Assembly (NCBI RefSeq): GCF_000717595.1
Contig: NZ_JNZO01000018.1
Coordinates: 380,889-444,888 of the forward strand
Length of the DNA stretch: 64,000 bases
Direction of reading: 5' to 3'
Source of the DNA: Streptomyces flavochromogenes
GTDB taxonomy: Bacteria > Actinomycetota > Actinomycetes > Streptomycetales > Streptomycetaceae
The notes beneath the pieces are model-generated. The model made no database searches. It was not told the DNA's origin and saw only the letters and a list, made by a program, of their open reading frames with translations. The translations under genes and the position numbers were made by a program. How positions within the stretch are numbered: position 1 is the first letter of the stretch; every line of letters starts with the position of its first letter. Positions 8,458-17,802 of this stretch are shown here, one piece after another.

Positions 8458-8781
8458 ATGCACATCAGGGGCGACCATGTCGAGCTGGTCGTCGGGGGCC
8501 GCCTCGACGTCCGGAGCGCGGCGGACGCCCGTACGGTCCTGCACTCGGCCGTCGACGACGGAGTCGGCGACCTGGTACTCGACCTGACCGGCCTCGACTC
8601 CTGGGACGCGACCGGACTCGGCGTCATCATGGGCGCCCACCGACGCGCGGGCCGCTGCGGCCGACGGCTCGTCCTGCGCGGGGTGCCGCCCCAGATGCAG
8701 CGGCTGCTCGTCGCCACGAAGCTGCATCGCATCCTCGCCATCGAGGGCGGCCTCGCGCTGGAGTCCCTGCCCCGGGTGTGA
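8458..8781 (+). CDS. STAS-domain protein, anti-sigma factor antagonist type
   Basis: A 107-residue single STAS domain (SpoIIAA/BldG family), which binds anti-sigma kinases and is switched off by phosphorylation of one serine. The region DLTGLDSWDATGLGVIMGAH carries the phosphoacceptor loop; Ser and Thr residues are at the usual place, though the classic D-S-T/S-G order is changed to DSWDATG. The ATG at 8458 follows CGGGGAG; an upstream GTG at 8410 has no ribosome site. No cognate kinase or sigma gene is adjacent, so the partner is unknown. Confidence 0.82.
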   Translation: MHIRGDHVELVVGGRLDVRSAADARTVLHSAVDDGVGDLVLDLTGLDSWDATGLGVIMGAHRRAGRCGRRLVLRGVPPQMQRLLVATKLHRILAIEGGLALESLPRV

Positions 8782-9044
8782 CCACCCGGAGCGGGGACGA
8801 CCCGGACCGGGCCGGCGGCCGCGAGCAGGGCCGATCCGGACCGGGACGATCCGCGGTGGCGCGCGTGTGTGAAGCAGCTGTGTGAACCAGGCGTCACGCT
8901 CAATCCTCACAAGACCGTGACGACTGGGTCTCCTGGGCACCCCACCTGTTCCCGAGCGCCTGACCACGGTCTAGGGTTCGGTCGCCTGCACATTGACGGA
9001 CCCACCCGGCGGGCACCGGACACCGCTTCTTGGGGGCTTGGACC

Positions 9045-11708
9045 ATGGACCCGATCAACCGGGGGCCGGAGGAGTACGGACACGACGGCGAGGGCGACGA
9101 CGCCCGCCAGGGACGCGGCACCCCCGCCCCGGCCCCCGCACCCGCGCGTGCCCGCGTCGTCCGGCTCGTCTCCGGCGACCTGCTCGTCACCGTCAACCCG
9201 GTCGACGGCAGCGAGATCGAACCCTGCCCGCCCGGCCACGAACCCGCGGCCCCCCGCCCCCTCACCGCCGAGGAGCGCGCCGAGGCCGCCCGCGCCGCCG
9301 CCCCGCCCGTACCACCGGGCCCGGCCGCTCCCACCCTGCCCCTCCTCGAACGCCAGGAGGAGCGCGAGCGCCTCGTCGGCATCCTCGGCCGCGGCCGCTC
9401 CGCCCGCCTGAGCGGCCCCGCAGGATCCGGCCGCACCGCCCTCCTCGACGCCGTCGCCGCCGACTGCGCCGACCTCGCGCCCGACGGAGTCGTCCGGCTC
9501 TCCGGCCACCACCGCACCCCGGCCGAACTCCTCCACGAGCTGTTCGCCGCCGTCCGGTACGCCCCGGACCACCGGCCCGGCCGAACCGTGCTCCACGACC
9601 GGCTCCGCGAGATCGGCGCCGTCGTGGTCGTCGACGACCTGGAGTTCGGCGGCGCCGCCCTCGACGAGTTCCTCGCCGCCGCCCCCGAATGCGCCTTCCT
9701 GCTCGCGGCGGGACCCGACACCCCCGCCCCCTCGGCCGACGCTCACGTCGAGGACATCCACCTCGCCGGCCTCGGCCGCGGCGCCGCGCTCAAGCTCCTG
9801 GAGAGCGCCGTCGGCCGCACCCTCACCGACGACGAGGCCAACTGGGCCGGCGACCTGTGGTTCGAGTCCGAGGGCCTGCCGCTCCGCTTCGTCCAGGCCG
9901 GCGCCCTGCTCCGCCAGCGCGACCGGCTCCGCGTCACCCCCGCCGAGTTCGACGCCTTCGGCGCCCTTGAGGAGGCCTTCGGACCGACCGACCCCGAAGC
10001 GGCCGCGGCCGTCGCCGCGGCGGCCTTCGACGGAGTCGACGACCCCGACGTCGAACTGCGCGAGATACCCCTGCCCAGCCTCGGCGAGGGAGCCGCCCCC
10101 GCCGCCCTGCTCGCCTCCCGCCTCAGCCGCTCCGCCCAGAGCGCGCTGCGCTTCGCCGTCGCCCTCGGCGGCGAGGTACCGCACCAGGCCCATCTGCCGG
10201 CCCTCGTCGGCGACACCCACGCCGACGCCGCCCTCGGCGAACTGCGGGCCTGCGGCCTGCTCTCCCCGGTCGGCCCCCGCTACCGGCTGGCCGCCGGCGT
10301 CCTCACCCAGCTCCTCGCCCAGGGGTACGAGCCCGACCAGGCGGCCGCCGACCGCGCCCACACCATCGCCCAGCACTACGCCTGGTGGGCCGCCCACCCC
10401 TCCGTCACCCCCGAGCGGGCCGTCGCCGAGTCCGACGCCGTCCTCGCCGCCCTGTCCGTCCTCGTCGCCGGCACCGGAGGCGAGCCCGACACGGAGGCCG
10501 AGCACCGCGCCACCGCCGTCCTGCTCGCCCGCGCCGCCGCCCCCGCCTTCGCCGCCGGACTGCACTGGGGCGCCTGGGAGCGGACCCTGCGCGCCGGACA
10601 GGAGGCCGCCCGGCTCACCGGCGAGGTCGCCGAAGAGGCCTACTTCCACCACGAGCTCGGTGTCCTCGCCCTGTGCGCCGGAAACCTGGAGCGGGCCCGC
10701 GCCGAGCTGGAGGCCTCCATCGGCATGCGCGGCGTGCTCGCCGACAAGCGCGGCACCGTCGCGGGACGCCGGGCGCTCGCCCTGGTCGCCGACCTCTCCG
10801 GGGAGCACGCCGCCCCGGCCGAGACCCGCGCCGAGGAGCCCGTCTCGCCGCCCCGCGGCATTCCCTCCCTGCGTGGCCCCGCACGCAGACCGGCCCCCCA
10901 GCCCCTCCCCACGCCCCCGGGCGGAACCGCGGGAGTCCTGGGCCGGACCGCGCCGTCCGGCGTCGCCGGCCGGGGGACGGCGCAGTCCTCGATGCCGGCG
11001 TTCCCCGACTTCGCCGACGAGGGCCCGACGCTCATCACCCGCCCCGACACCGCCAAGGGCGCCGGCCGCCCGGGCCTCGGGGGCGGCATCATCAACGGCG
11101 CGCGCCGCAACCTCGCCGCCGTCGGCGCGGGCGCTCTGCTCGTCGCCGTCCTGGGCACCGTCGTGACCCTCGGCGCCACCTCCGGCAACGGCGAGGACCC
11201 GGCCACCAATCGCGTCACCTCCGACAGCACGGCCACCGACGACACCACCGACGACGGCATCGACGGCGAGGAGGAGCCGGCCGAGGGCGACGAGCCCGGC
11301 GAGACCGGCGAGGCCACCCGCTCCGGCTCCCCGAGCCCCTCCGTCTCCGGGAGCGCCTCCCCGTCGGGCTCGACGGACCCGTCGGGCTCGGGCACCCCGG
11401 GCGGCTCCGGCGCGCCGTCGTCCTCGGGCAGCCCGTCGACGACCACTCCGCCCACCGCGACGACCCCGCCGACGAGACCGACCACGCGGCCGCCGCGGCC
11501 CACGACGACGCCCCCGAAGCCGCCGACGACGACGTCGAAGCCGCCGACGACGACCCCGCCGCCGGTGACGACGACCCCGCCGGAGCCGACCACGGACCCG
11601 CCGACCACCTCCCCGTCGACCGGCGGGGCGGACAGCCCGAGCATCTCCGCGTCCTCGTCCCTCGGCGGCTCGCCCGCCCCCGGCGACGTCACGGGCTCCC
11701 CCGCCTGA
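9045..11708 (+). CDS. ATPase-like protein with membrane segment and Thr/Pro-rich tail
   Basis: An 887-residue protein with three parts. Residues about 95-400 form an AAA/STAND-like nucleotide-binding region: GPAGSGRT at 124-131 is a Walker A loop in which Arg130 replaces the usual lysine, and AVVVVDDLEFGG is a Walker B-like strand. Residues about 400-590 are alpha-helical repeats resembling those of STAND regulators, including GNLERARAELEASI. After a disordered linker a single membrane helix (about 690-712) leads to a Ser/Thr/Pro-rich tail of about 175 residues, probably outside the cell. ATG 9045 has GGGGG upstream. I know similar proteins only as conserved Streptomyces 'ATP/GTP-binding' proteins; function is unknown. 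Confidence 0.82.
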   Translation: MDPINRGPEEYGHDGEGDDARQGRGTPAPAPAPARARVVRLVSGDLLVTVNPVDGSEIEPCPPGHEPAAPRPLTAEERAEAARAAAPPVPPGPAAPTLPLLERQEERERLVGILGRGRSARLSGPAGSGRTALLDAVAADCADLAPDGVVRLSGHHRTPAELLHELFAAVRYAPDHRPGRTVLHDRLREIGAVVVVDDLEFGGAALDEFLAAAPECAFLLAAGPDTPAPSADAHVEDIHLAGLGRGAALKLLESAVGRTLTDDEANWAGDLWFESEGLPLRFVQAGALLRQRDRLRVTPAEFDAFGALEEAFGPTDPEAAAAVAAAAFDGVDDPDVELREIPLPSLGEGAAPAALLASRLSRSAQSALRFAVALGGEVPHQAHLPALVGDTHADAALGELRACGLLSPVGPRYRLAAGVLTQLLAQGYEPDQAAADRAHTIAQHYAWWAAHPSVTPERAVAESDAVLAALSVLVAGTGGEPDTEAEHRATAVLLARAAAPAFAAGLHWGAWERTLRAGQEAARLTGEVAEEAYFHHELGVLALCAGNLERARAELEASIGMRGVLADKRGTVAGRRALALVADLSGEHAAPAETRAEEPVSPPRGIPSLRGPARRPAPQPLPTPPGGTAGVLGRTAPSGVAGRGTAQSSMPAFPDFADEGPTLITRPDTAKGAGRPGLGGGIINGARRNLAAVGAGALLVAVLGTVVTLGATSGNGEDPATNRVTSDSTATDDTTDDGIDGEEEPAEGDEPGETGEATRSGSPSPSVSGSASPSGSTDPSGSGTPGGSGAPSSSGSPSTTTPPTATTPPTRPTTRPPRPTTTPPKPPTTTSKPPTTTPPPVTTTPPEPTTDPPTTSPSTGGADSPSISASSSLGGSPAPGDVTGSPA

Positions 11709-11745
11709 CGGGCGGGACCGAGCCGGAGCGCACGTACGGAGACGG

Positions 11746-11786
11746 GGGACGGCCCCGGGCGCGTTCACCGCACCCGGGGCCGTCCC
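11746..11786. terminator. Bidirectional terminator hairpin
   Basis: A perfect 14-bp stem (GGGACGGCCCCGGG at 11746-11759 with its complement at 11773-11786) and 13-base loop lies between the convergent ATPase-like gene and nucS. There is no T-run, as is usual in Streptomyces. Confidence 0.85.
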
Positions 11787-11805
11787 GTACCGCCACCGCC
11801 GTCCG

Positions 11806-12477
11806 TCAGAACAGCCGCAGCTTGTCGTCCTCGATGCCCCGCATCGCGTTGTAGTCCAGGACGACGCAGCCGATCCCGCGGTCCGTCGCGAGGACCCGGG
11901 CCTGCGGCTTGATCTCCTGCGCCGCGAAGACGCCCCGTACCGGGGCGAGGTGCGGATCGCGGTTGAGCAGTTCGAGGTAGCGGGTCAGCTGCTCGACGCC
12001 GTCGATCTCGCCGCGCCGCTTGATCTCGACCGCGACCGTCGCGCCGTCCGCGTCCCGGCAGAGGATGTCCACCGGGCCGATCGCGGTCGGGTACTCGCGG
12101 CGGATCAGGGTGTAGCCCTCGCCCAGGGTCTCGATGCGGTCGGCGAGCAGCTCCTGGAGGTGCGCCTCGACACCGTCCTTGATGAGACCCGGGTCCACAC
12201 CCAGTTCGTGCGAGGAGTCGTGGAGGATCTCCTCCATCGTGATGATCAGTTTCTCGCCCGCTTTGTTGATCACGGTCCAGACGCCCGCCTCACCGTCTGC
12301 GCCCTCCTTGAGGGTGCAGGGCGGGGACATCCAGTTGAGCGGTTTGTACGCCCGGTCGTCCGCGTGGATGGAGACACTGCCGTCTGCCTTGATGAGGATC
12401 AGACGGGGCGCGGAGGGCAGGTGGGCCGTGAGCCGGCCCGCGTAGTCCACGGAGCAACGGGCGATGACGAGACGCAT
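11806..12477 (-). CDS. nucS: Mismatch-specific endonuclease NucS/EndoMS
   Basis: Cuts both strands at mismatched bases and gives actinobacteria, which lack MutS/MutL, their non-canonical mismatch repair. The 223-residue length is typical. The N-terminal domain (1-110) binds DNA and dimerises. The C-terminal RecB-like domain has the PD-(D/E)xK core: Asp137 in GPVDILCRD, Glu151 and Lys153 in VAVEIKRR. The protein ends DDKLRLF, matching the beta-clamp binding tail known in this family. The start at 12477 matches the family N-terminus MRLVIARC. The gene is divergent from the next one across a 261-bp gap. Confidence 0.96.
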   Translation of the reverse strand: MRLVIARCSVDYAGRLTAHLPSAPRLILIKADGSVSIHADDRAYKPLNWMSPPCTLKEGADGEAGVWTVINKAGEKLIITMEEILHDSSHELGVDPGLIKDGVEAHLQELLADRIETLGEGYTLIRREYPTAIGPVDILCRDADGATVAVEIKRRGEIDGVEQLTRYLELLNRDPHLAPVRGVFAAQEIKPQARVLATDRGIGCVVLDYNAMRGIEDDKLRLF

Positions 12478-12738
12478 GGTCGCCAACGCTACAAGACGGG
12501 CGCTCTTCCGCGCGATTCGGGCATCACCCGGACCCGCTCCGGGCCCCCTCCAAGCATGATCCTGAGCCGAACACCCGTCGGTTATCAGCCGGTTGTGTTC
12601 GCCATCTCCTGGTGCGTGCAGGACTGCGCGCTTACCGTGGAAGCTGGAGGTCGTCGTCCGTGCACGCTGCGTGGCGGGCGGCCCGGCCTTCGCCCCTGCC
12701 CGCAAGACCCCGTCCGCGGGGTCGCGAGAGGAGAACCC

Positions 12739-13131
12739 ATGTCGCTCGACGTCTCACCGGCACTGTTGGAACAGGCCGAGCGAGGCGAGGTCGACGAAGC
12801 CGACTTCGTCGACTGCGTCCGGACCTCCCTGCCCTATGCATGGGAGATGATCAGTTCTCTGGTGGCTCAGCTGAAGGTCGACGGCGGAGAGTTCGCCGAC
12901 AACCAGACGCCGCCGCCGAATGAGCAGGCACGTGGTCAGCTGCTGCGCGCGCTCGCGAGCGATGCCATTCGTGGTGCGCTGCAGCGGCATTTCGGGGTGC
13001 GTCTCGCCTTCCAGAACTGCCACCGGGTGGCGGTCTTCCCGCTGGACCCGTCGGTGGACGAGCGGCTCGCCCGCTTCACGTCCGTACGGGGGCAGCTGCT
13101 GAACCAGTCGCCGGAACTGCGCGACTGCTGA
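12739..13131 (+). CDS. SCO5389-family conserved Streptomyces protein
   Basis: A 130-residue soluble protein with a good ribosome site (GAGAGGAG, five bases before ATG 12739). It starts with a helical acidic segment ([21 protein letters not shown]) and has a central [13 protein letters not shown] helix and a [18 protein letters not shown] strand region. I know it as a conserved hypothetical family always near nucS in Streptomyces; it has no catalytic motif that I can see. The following palindrome probably terminates it. Confidence 0.85.
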   Translation: MSLDVSPALLEQAERGEVDEADFVDCVRTSLPYAWEMISSLVAQLKVDGGEFADNQTPPPNEQARGQLLRALASDAIRGALQRHFGVRLAFQNCHRVAVFPLDPSVDERLARFTSVRGQLLNQSPELRDC

Positions 13132-13169
13132 GACATGGTGCTGTCGCTCCGCATCGCGGGAGACGCGAT

Positions 13170-13191
13170 CGATGCGTGTCGACGCGCATCG
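13170..13191. terminator. Near-perfect 22-bp palindrome, probable terminator
   Basis: GATGCGTGTCGACGCGCATC (13171-13190) is palindromic apart from one T/G wobble pair, and its flanking C and G pair too. It lies between two convergent genes, 38 bp after the stop of the first. Confidence 0.6.
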
Positions 13192-13263
13192 CCGCGCGGA
13201 GATGCCGGAGCGGCAGCACAGCCCCGCCCTGAGCCCGTACGGTTCGCACTTCGGTCCGTACGG

Positions 13264-14298
13264 TCAGACGAGCAGCGGCAGGACTTCCGCGCCGAGCCGC
13301 CGCACGTTCTCCTCGGTCGCCGCGAGGTCGCCCGTGCCCTCGGCGAGCAGGGCGAAGCGGGTGATGCCCGTGCGCTCCGCCGTCGCCGCCAGCCGGTCCG
13401 CCGCGCGCCGGGGCGTGCCCACCGGGTGCAGCCCGCACAGCAGCTCCGTGTACGCCACGGGGTCCCGCATCGCCCGGTGCCGGCCGTCGACCGTCACATG
13501 CGCGTCGAGACCCTGCTTCAGCCAGCCCGGCATCGCCTTCACCAGCGCCTCGGCCGCGTCCGCGCCCCGGTCCGCGAGCTGGGCCACGCCCGCAGAGACG
13601 TGGTGGGACCCGATCCGCGCGATCTCGTCCGGGTCGCGTCCGGCCTCCCGCGCGCCGTGCGCCCAGGCCGTGACCATCTCGGCCTTCTCCTCGTCACCGC
13701 AGTGCATCCCGAGCAGCATCGGCAGTCCGCGCTCGGCGGCCAGCCGCACACTCTTCGGCGACGTGCAGGCCACCACGACCTCCGGGGCCGGGTCCCCGCC
13801 GATCAGCTCGTCGGGGCGGGGCACCACCGGCACCTCGCGGAAGGCGAACCGTTCTCCCTCGGCGCCCACACGGGGCTCGGAGAGCCAGCGCAGCAACAGG
13901 TCGAGCGATTCGGGGAAGCCCTTCTCGTACGCGCCGAGGCCCGCGCCGAAGACCTCCAGGTCGACCCAGGGGCCGCCCCGGCCCACCCCGAGGGTGAACC
14001 TGCCGCCCGACGTGAGGTGCAGCAGCGCCGCCTGCTCGCCCAGGGCGACCGGGTGCACGTTCGGCAGTACGCTCACCGCCGTGCCCACCCGCAGCCGGCG
14101 GGTGCGGCCCAGGAGCAGTGCGGCCAGTGTCACGGCCGAGGGGCAGACCCCGTACGGCACGAAGTGGTGCTCGGCAAGCCAGACCGCGTCGAGGCCCGCC
14201 TCCTCGGCGACCTCGGCGGTCCGCACCGCCCGGTGCAGGGCCTCACCCTGTCCCTGGCCCGGGAACTGGGCTGCCAGAACGAACGTACCCACGCGCAT
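13264..14298 (-). CDS. LLM-class flavin-dependent oxidoreductase
   Basis: A 344-residue luciferase-like TIM-barrel oxidoreductase, which would use reduced flavin. The N-terminal strand RVGTFVLAAQFPGQ, the AEEAGLDAVWLAEHHF motif (typical LLM active-site His pair), GTAVSVLPNVHPVALGEQAA and GRFTLGVGRGG are all family features. Start at 14298 with a near-perfect AAAGGAGG upstream. The C-terminal HPVGTPRRAADRLAATAERTGI matches the family end. The substrate cannot be told from the sequence. It is a single-gene unit, convergent with the SCO5389-like gene. Confidence 0.92.
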   Translation of the reverse strand: MRVGTFVLAAQFPGQGQGEALHRAVRTAEVAEEAGLDAVWLAEHHFVPYGVCPSAVTLAALLLGRTRRLRVGTAVSVLPNVHPVALGEQAALLHLTSGGRFTLGVGRGGPWVDLEVFGAGLGAYEKGFPESLDLLLRWLSEPRVGAEGERFAFREVPVVPRPDELIGGDPAPEVVVACTSPKSVRLAAERGLPMLLGMHCGDEEKAEMVTAWAHGAREAGRDPDEIARIGSHHVSAGVAQLADRGADAAEALVKAMPGWLKQGLDAHVTVDGRHRAMRDPVAYTELLCGLHPVGTPRRAADRLAATAERTGITRFALLAEGTGDLAATEENVRRLGAEVLPLLV

Positions 14299-14497
14299 CG
14301 CCTTGTGCCTCCTTTGCGGCCGACGCGTAACTCCCCTCGCACTGGCACCAACGTCTGACACGTGCCAAAGGCAACGGCCGTTCATGAAGTTCTTGCGATT
14401 TTCGGCTAAGCCGTCGCGGACAGGGCCCGGGGCACCGCATCGCGGCCCGTAGGCTTGAGGGAACGGTCCGTGTTCCCAGACCCCGTGAGGTGTGCCC

Positions 14498-14827
14498 GTG
14501 TCCCCGCGCCACAACCGTTCCCGAGGCGGCGAGAAGCCCGAGCAGCAGCAGGGCGACCACGGCGACCGGTACGGCGGCGTGCAGCGTACCGAGACCTGGC
14601 AGGGCGAGGAGTGGTTCGTCCGCCTCGTCGCCGGCGCGAGCGCGCCCGGCAAGCGCTACCGCTGCCCCGGCTGCGACCAGGAGATCCCCGGCGGCGCCCC
14701 GCACGTGGTCGCCTGGCCGGAGTACGGGGGAGTGGACGACCGACGGCACTGGCACAAGGCCTGCTGGAGCGCGAAGGACCGCCGCACCAGCAGGGTGCAG
14801 CGGTCCCGGAACGCGCCGAAGTACTGA
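14498..14827 (+). CDS. Small conserved protein with a zinc-ribbon-like motif
   Basis: A 109-residue basic protein. The start at GTG 14498 has GTGAGG seven bases upstream; a GTG six bases earlier would leave almost no spacing. After a charged, Gln-rich N-terminus comes YRCPGCDQEIPGG and, further on, HVVAWPE and RRHWHKACW: two Cys, then His and Cys, suggesting one bound zinc. Streptomyces genomes often call such proteins 'ATP/GTP-binding', but I see no P-loop. Function unknown; the basic tail could bind nucleic acid. Convergent with the ABC permease gene. Confidence 0.78.
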   Translation: MSPRHNRSRGGEKPEQQQGDHGDRYGGVQRTETWQGEEWFVRLVAGASAPGKRYRCPGCDQEIPGGAPHVVAWPEYGGVDDRRHWHKACWSAKDRRTSRVQRSRNAPKY

Positions 14828-14876
14828 GCCGAAGTGCCGAGCCGAGGCACTTCGGAGAAGCAAGGGGCAGGGGCGC

Positions 14877-15716
14877 TCAGACGTCCCGGCTGTTCAGCAG
14901 CGAGAACGCGCCCGCGAGTGCGACCCCGGCGACCCCGGTCATGATCAGCAGTGGCTCCCAGCCCGACGGGCCGTCGTCCCCGAACGGCGGCCGCGCGGCG
15001 TACAGCGCGATCATCTGCGAGGGGATCGCGTAGGTGAAGAGCCACTCCTGTACCGACTTCAAGGCCTCGGAGAACATGAACATGGCCGCCACCAGCGGCA
15101 GCAGCAGCACACCGATCATCACCGTGATCGCACCGGCCGAGTGCCGGATCAGCGTGCCGAGCGCCAGCGACAGCAGCCCCAGCATGGCCAGGTAGCCGCC
15201 CGCGCCGACCGTCGCCCGCAGCCACTCGCCCGTCGTCGGCGTGTCCGCCGCATCCACCAGGGCGACCTGCACCGCACCCACGAGCGCGGCCACCACGGTG
15301 GTCACCGTGAAGACGAGCAGGAAGAACACGATCGCCTTCGCCGTCAGCACCCGGGCCCGGCTCGGGCAGGCCGTCAGGGTCGTACGGATCATGCCGGTGC
15401 CGTACTCGGAGGCGATCGTCAGCACGCCGAGCGTGATCACACAGATCGAGGCCGGAAGCATGCCGAAGAAGCCGAAGCCGAGTGCCGACTCGTCGCCCAT
15501 CCCCTGCTCGCCGGCGTTGGCGGCGATCGCCGCCACCCCCAGGCCGATGGCCACCATCAGCAGGACCATCACCCCGAGCGTCCACAGCGTCGAACGCACC
15601 GAGCGGATCTTCGTCCACTCGGAGGCGAGCGCGTCACCGAGGTGTGCCCTGCGGACCGGGATGGGGGAGACGTAGGAGTGCGGCGCCGGAGCGTGGTGCT
15701 GGGCGGGGGCGGTCAT
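14877..15716 (-). CDS. ABC exporter permease (pair 1)
   Basis: A 279-residue membrane protein with six hydrophobic segments. The N-terminal ALASEWTKIRSVRSTLWTLGVM and the SEYGTGMIRTTLTACPSR loop are the marks of Streptomyces ABC-2 permeases of this type. The ATG at 15716 overlaps the stop of the upstream ATPase gene in ATGA, so translation is coupled. The same arrangement is repeated 2 kb upstream at 17020-18771, and the two permeases are clearly paralogous. Substrate unknown. The gene ends just before a convergent small zinc-ribbon-like gene. Confidence 0.88.
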   Translation of the reverse strand: MTAPAQHHAPAPHSYVSPIPVRRAHLGDALASEWTKIRSVRSTLWTLGVMVLLMVAIGLGVAAIAANAGEQGMGDESALGFGFFGMLPASICVITLGVLTIASEYGTGMIRTTLTACPSRARVLTAKAIVFFLLVFTVTTVVAALVGAVQVALVDAADTPTTGEWLRATVGAGGYLAMLGLLSLALGTLIRHSAGAITVMIGVLLLPLVAAMFMFSEALKSVQEWLFTYAIPSQMIALYAARPPFGDDGPSGWEPLLIMTGVAGVALAGAFSLLNSRDV

Positions 15717-16867
15717 CGGGCGTCCTTGGTGGTGTCGCTCGGCTGGGGGGCGGCCGGCTGCTGAGCGGCCGGAGGGGCGTACGGACCCGGCACGGGCTGC
15801 TGGCCGGGAGCCCCCGCGTACGGGTTCTGCCCGGGCGGCGGCGGGGCGTACCAGCCCTGCTGCGGCACGTCCTGCACCACCGGCTGCGGCGGCATGCCGT
15901 ACCCCGGGTGGCCGGGCTGCTGCGGCGGCTGGAGGTGCGCGAGCCGGTCGTCGGTGGAGCGGTAGTCCACGGCGCCCTGTGTCAGGCGCATGTACGCCTC
16001 CTCCAGCGAGGCCTGGTGCGGGGACAGCTCCCAGACGCGTACGTCCGCGTCGTGCGCCAGGTCGCTGATCCGCGGCAGCGGCAGGCCCGTCACCCGCAGC
16101 GCGCCGTCCGGCTCCGACATCACCTGGCCGCCGGCCTCCATGAGGGCCGCCGTCAGCTTCTCCCGCTGCCCCGGCTCCGTGTGCGGCGTCCGCACCCGGG
16201 CGAAGTCGGCGGAGTTCGCCGAGATGAAGTCCGTGACGCTCATGTCCGCGAGCAGCTGCCCGCGGCCGATCACGATCAGATGGTCGGCGGTGAGGGCCAT
16301 CTCGCTCATGAGGTGGCTGGAGACGAAGACCGTCCGCCCCTCGGCGGCCAGCTTCTTCATCAGGTTGCGGACCCAGAGGATGCCCTCCGGGTCCAGGCCG
16401 TTGACCGGCTCGTCGAAGAGCAGCACCTGCGGGTCGCCCAGGAGCGCCGCCGCGATGCCGAGCCGCTGGCCCATGCCGAGCGAGAAGCCCTTGGAACGCC
16501 GCTTGGCCACGTCCTGGAGGCCGACGACTCCGAGGACCTCGTCGACGCGCTGCGCCGGGATGCCGGCGAGCTGCGCGAGCGACAGCAGATGGCTGCGCGC
16601 GCTCCGCCCGCCGTGCACGGCCTTCGCGTCGAGGAGCGCGCCGACCTGACGGGGCGCGTTCGGCAGCTGCCGGAAGGGGTGGCCGCCGATCGTGACATGT
16701 CCCGCGGACGGCCGGTCGAGGCCGAGGATCATGCGCATCGTGGTCGACTTGCCGGACCCGTTGGGCCCCAGGAACCCGGTGACGACACCGGGCCTCACCT
16801 GGAAGGAAAGGTTGTACACGGCCGTCTTGGCGCCGTAGCGCTTCGTCAGGCCGACTGCCTCGATCAT
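15713..16867 (-). CDS. ABC exporter ATPase with Pro/Gln-rich C-terminal extension (pair 1)
   Basis: The first 300 residues of 384 are a typical exporter ATPase: Walker A GPNGSGKST, a LGMGQRLGIAAALLG stretch in place of the classical LSGGQ signature, Walker B VLLFDEPVNGLDPEG and switch His in VFVSSHLMSEM. After the usual SLEEAYMRLTQGAVDYR end there are about 80 extra residues, low in complexity and rich in Pro, Gln, Gly and Tyr (GHPGYGMPPQP, QNPYAGAPGQQ). The paralogue at 17803-18771 lacks most of this. Start at 16867, GGAG upstream. The tail may mediate protein contacts or condensate-like assembly; that is inference. Confidence 0.9.
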   Translation of the reverse strand: MIEAVGLTKRYGAKTAVYNLSFQVRPGVVTGFLGPNGSGKSTTMRMILGLDRPSAGHVTIGGHPFRQLPNAPRQVGALLDAKAVHGGRSARSHLLSLAQLAGIPAQRVDEVLGVVGLQDVAKRRSKGFSLGMGQRLGIAAALLGDPQVLLFDEPVNGLDPEGILWVRNLMKKLAAEGRTVFVSSHLMSEMALTADHLIVIGRGQLLADMSVTDFISANSADFARVRTPHTEPGQREKLTAALMEAGGQVMSEPDGALRVTGLPLPRISDLAHDADVRVWELSPHQASLEEAYMRLTQGAVDYRSTDDRLAHLQPPQQPGHPGYGMPPQPVVQDVPQQGWYAPPPPGQNPYAGAPGQQPVPGPYAPPAAQQPAAPQPSDTTKDAR

Positions 16868-17019
16868 TCTCCAGCCCCATCGACAGGTCGGTCGCACCAT
16901 GGTCGGGGCGTGGCGGCCGTCGGCCGGAGCCCCCCGTATGAGCTAGGAGCTTATCCAGCCGTTGACGGTTCCGGCGAAGTGGAGACGGCCTCCGGGCGGT
17001 CTCCGGATCCGGCGGCCTC

Positions 17020-17799
17020 TCAGGCGTCCCGCTTCTTCATCACCAGATAGCCGCCGGCCAGCGCGGCCACCACCCAGAGCACCATGATCCCCAGACCGGC
17101 CCACGGGCCGTACGGAGCCTCCTCCGTGTTCATGGCGTCCGGGACGACCTGCATGATCTTCGAGCCGGCCTGGTCGGGGAAGTAGCGGGCCACCTCCTTG
17201 ACCTTCGGCACGGCCGCCAGGATCTGCGACACCAGGAAGAAGAACGGCATCAGGATGCCGAGCGAGAGCATCGACGAGCGCAGCATCGCCGCGACGCCCA
17301 TGGAGAACAGCGCGATCAGGCCCATGTAGAGCCCGCCGCCGATCACCGCCCGCAGCACGTTGTCGTCACCGATCGAGGCCCGGTGCTCACCGAGCAGCGC
17401 CTGCCCCAGGAAGAAGGAGAGGAAGCTCGTCGCGAGCCCCACGGCGAACGCGAGCCCGCCCGCCACCGTGACCTTCGAGAAGAGGAAGGTCGCGCGCTGC
17501 GGCACGGCCGCCAGGGAGGTGCGGATCATGCCCGAGGAGTACTCGGTCCCCACCACCAGGACGCCGAAGACCACCATCGCCAGCTGCCCCAGGGTCATCC
17601 CGAAGAAGCTGACCAGCGTCGGGTCGAAGGTGGCCCGCTCGACCTCACTGAGGTCGTCGAAGGTGGAGTTGAACACGGCGGACAGCGCCGCGCCGATCGC
17701 CACCGTGACGATCAGGGCGCTCGCCAGCGTCCAGACGGTCGACGACACCGTCCGGATCTTGGTCCACTCGGACTGCAGGACCGCGGATACCGCTGCCAT
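17020..17799 (-). CDS. ABC exporter permease (pair 2)
   Basis: A 259-residue ABC-2 permease with six hydrophobic segments, close to the permease at 14877-15716: VLQSEWTKIRTVSSTVWTLA and GTEYSSGMIRTSLAAVPQRA recur almost unchanged. It ends in VMKKRDA. It starts three bases after the stop of its ATPase gene (17803), so the two are one unit. The 152-bp gap to pair 1 suggests that each pair may have its own promoter. Substrate unknown. Confidence 0.88.
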   Translation of the reverse strand: MAAVSAVLQSEWTKIRTVSSTVWTLASALIVTVAIGAALSAVFNSTFDDLSEVERATFDPTLVSFFGMTLGQLAMVVFGVLVVGTEYSSGMIRTSLAAVPQRATFLFSKVTVAGGLAFAVGLATSFLSFFLGQALLGEHRASIGDDNVLRAVIGGGLYMGLIALFSMGVAAMLRSSMLSLGILMPFFFLVSQILAAVPKVKEVARYFPDQAGSKIMQVVPDAMNTEEAPYGPWAGLGIMVLWVVAALAGGYLVMKKRDA

Positions 17800-17802
17800 C
17801 GT

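Noticed and set aside
13230..13265. CCGTACGG occurring twice in the gap before the LLM oxidoreductase
   Set aside because: Each copy is a short self-palindrome common in this GC-rich sequence; there is no longer shared context.
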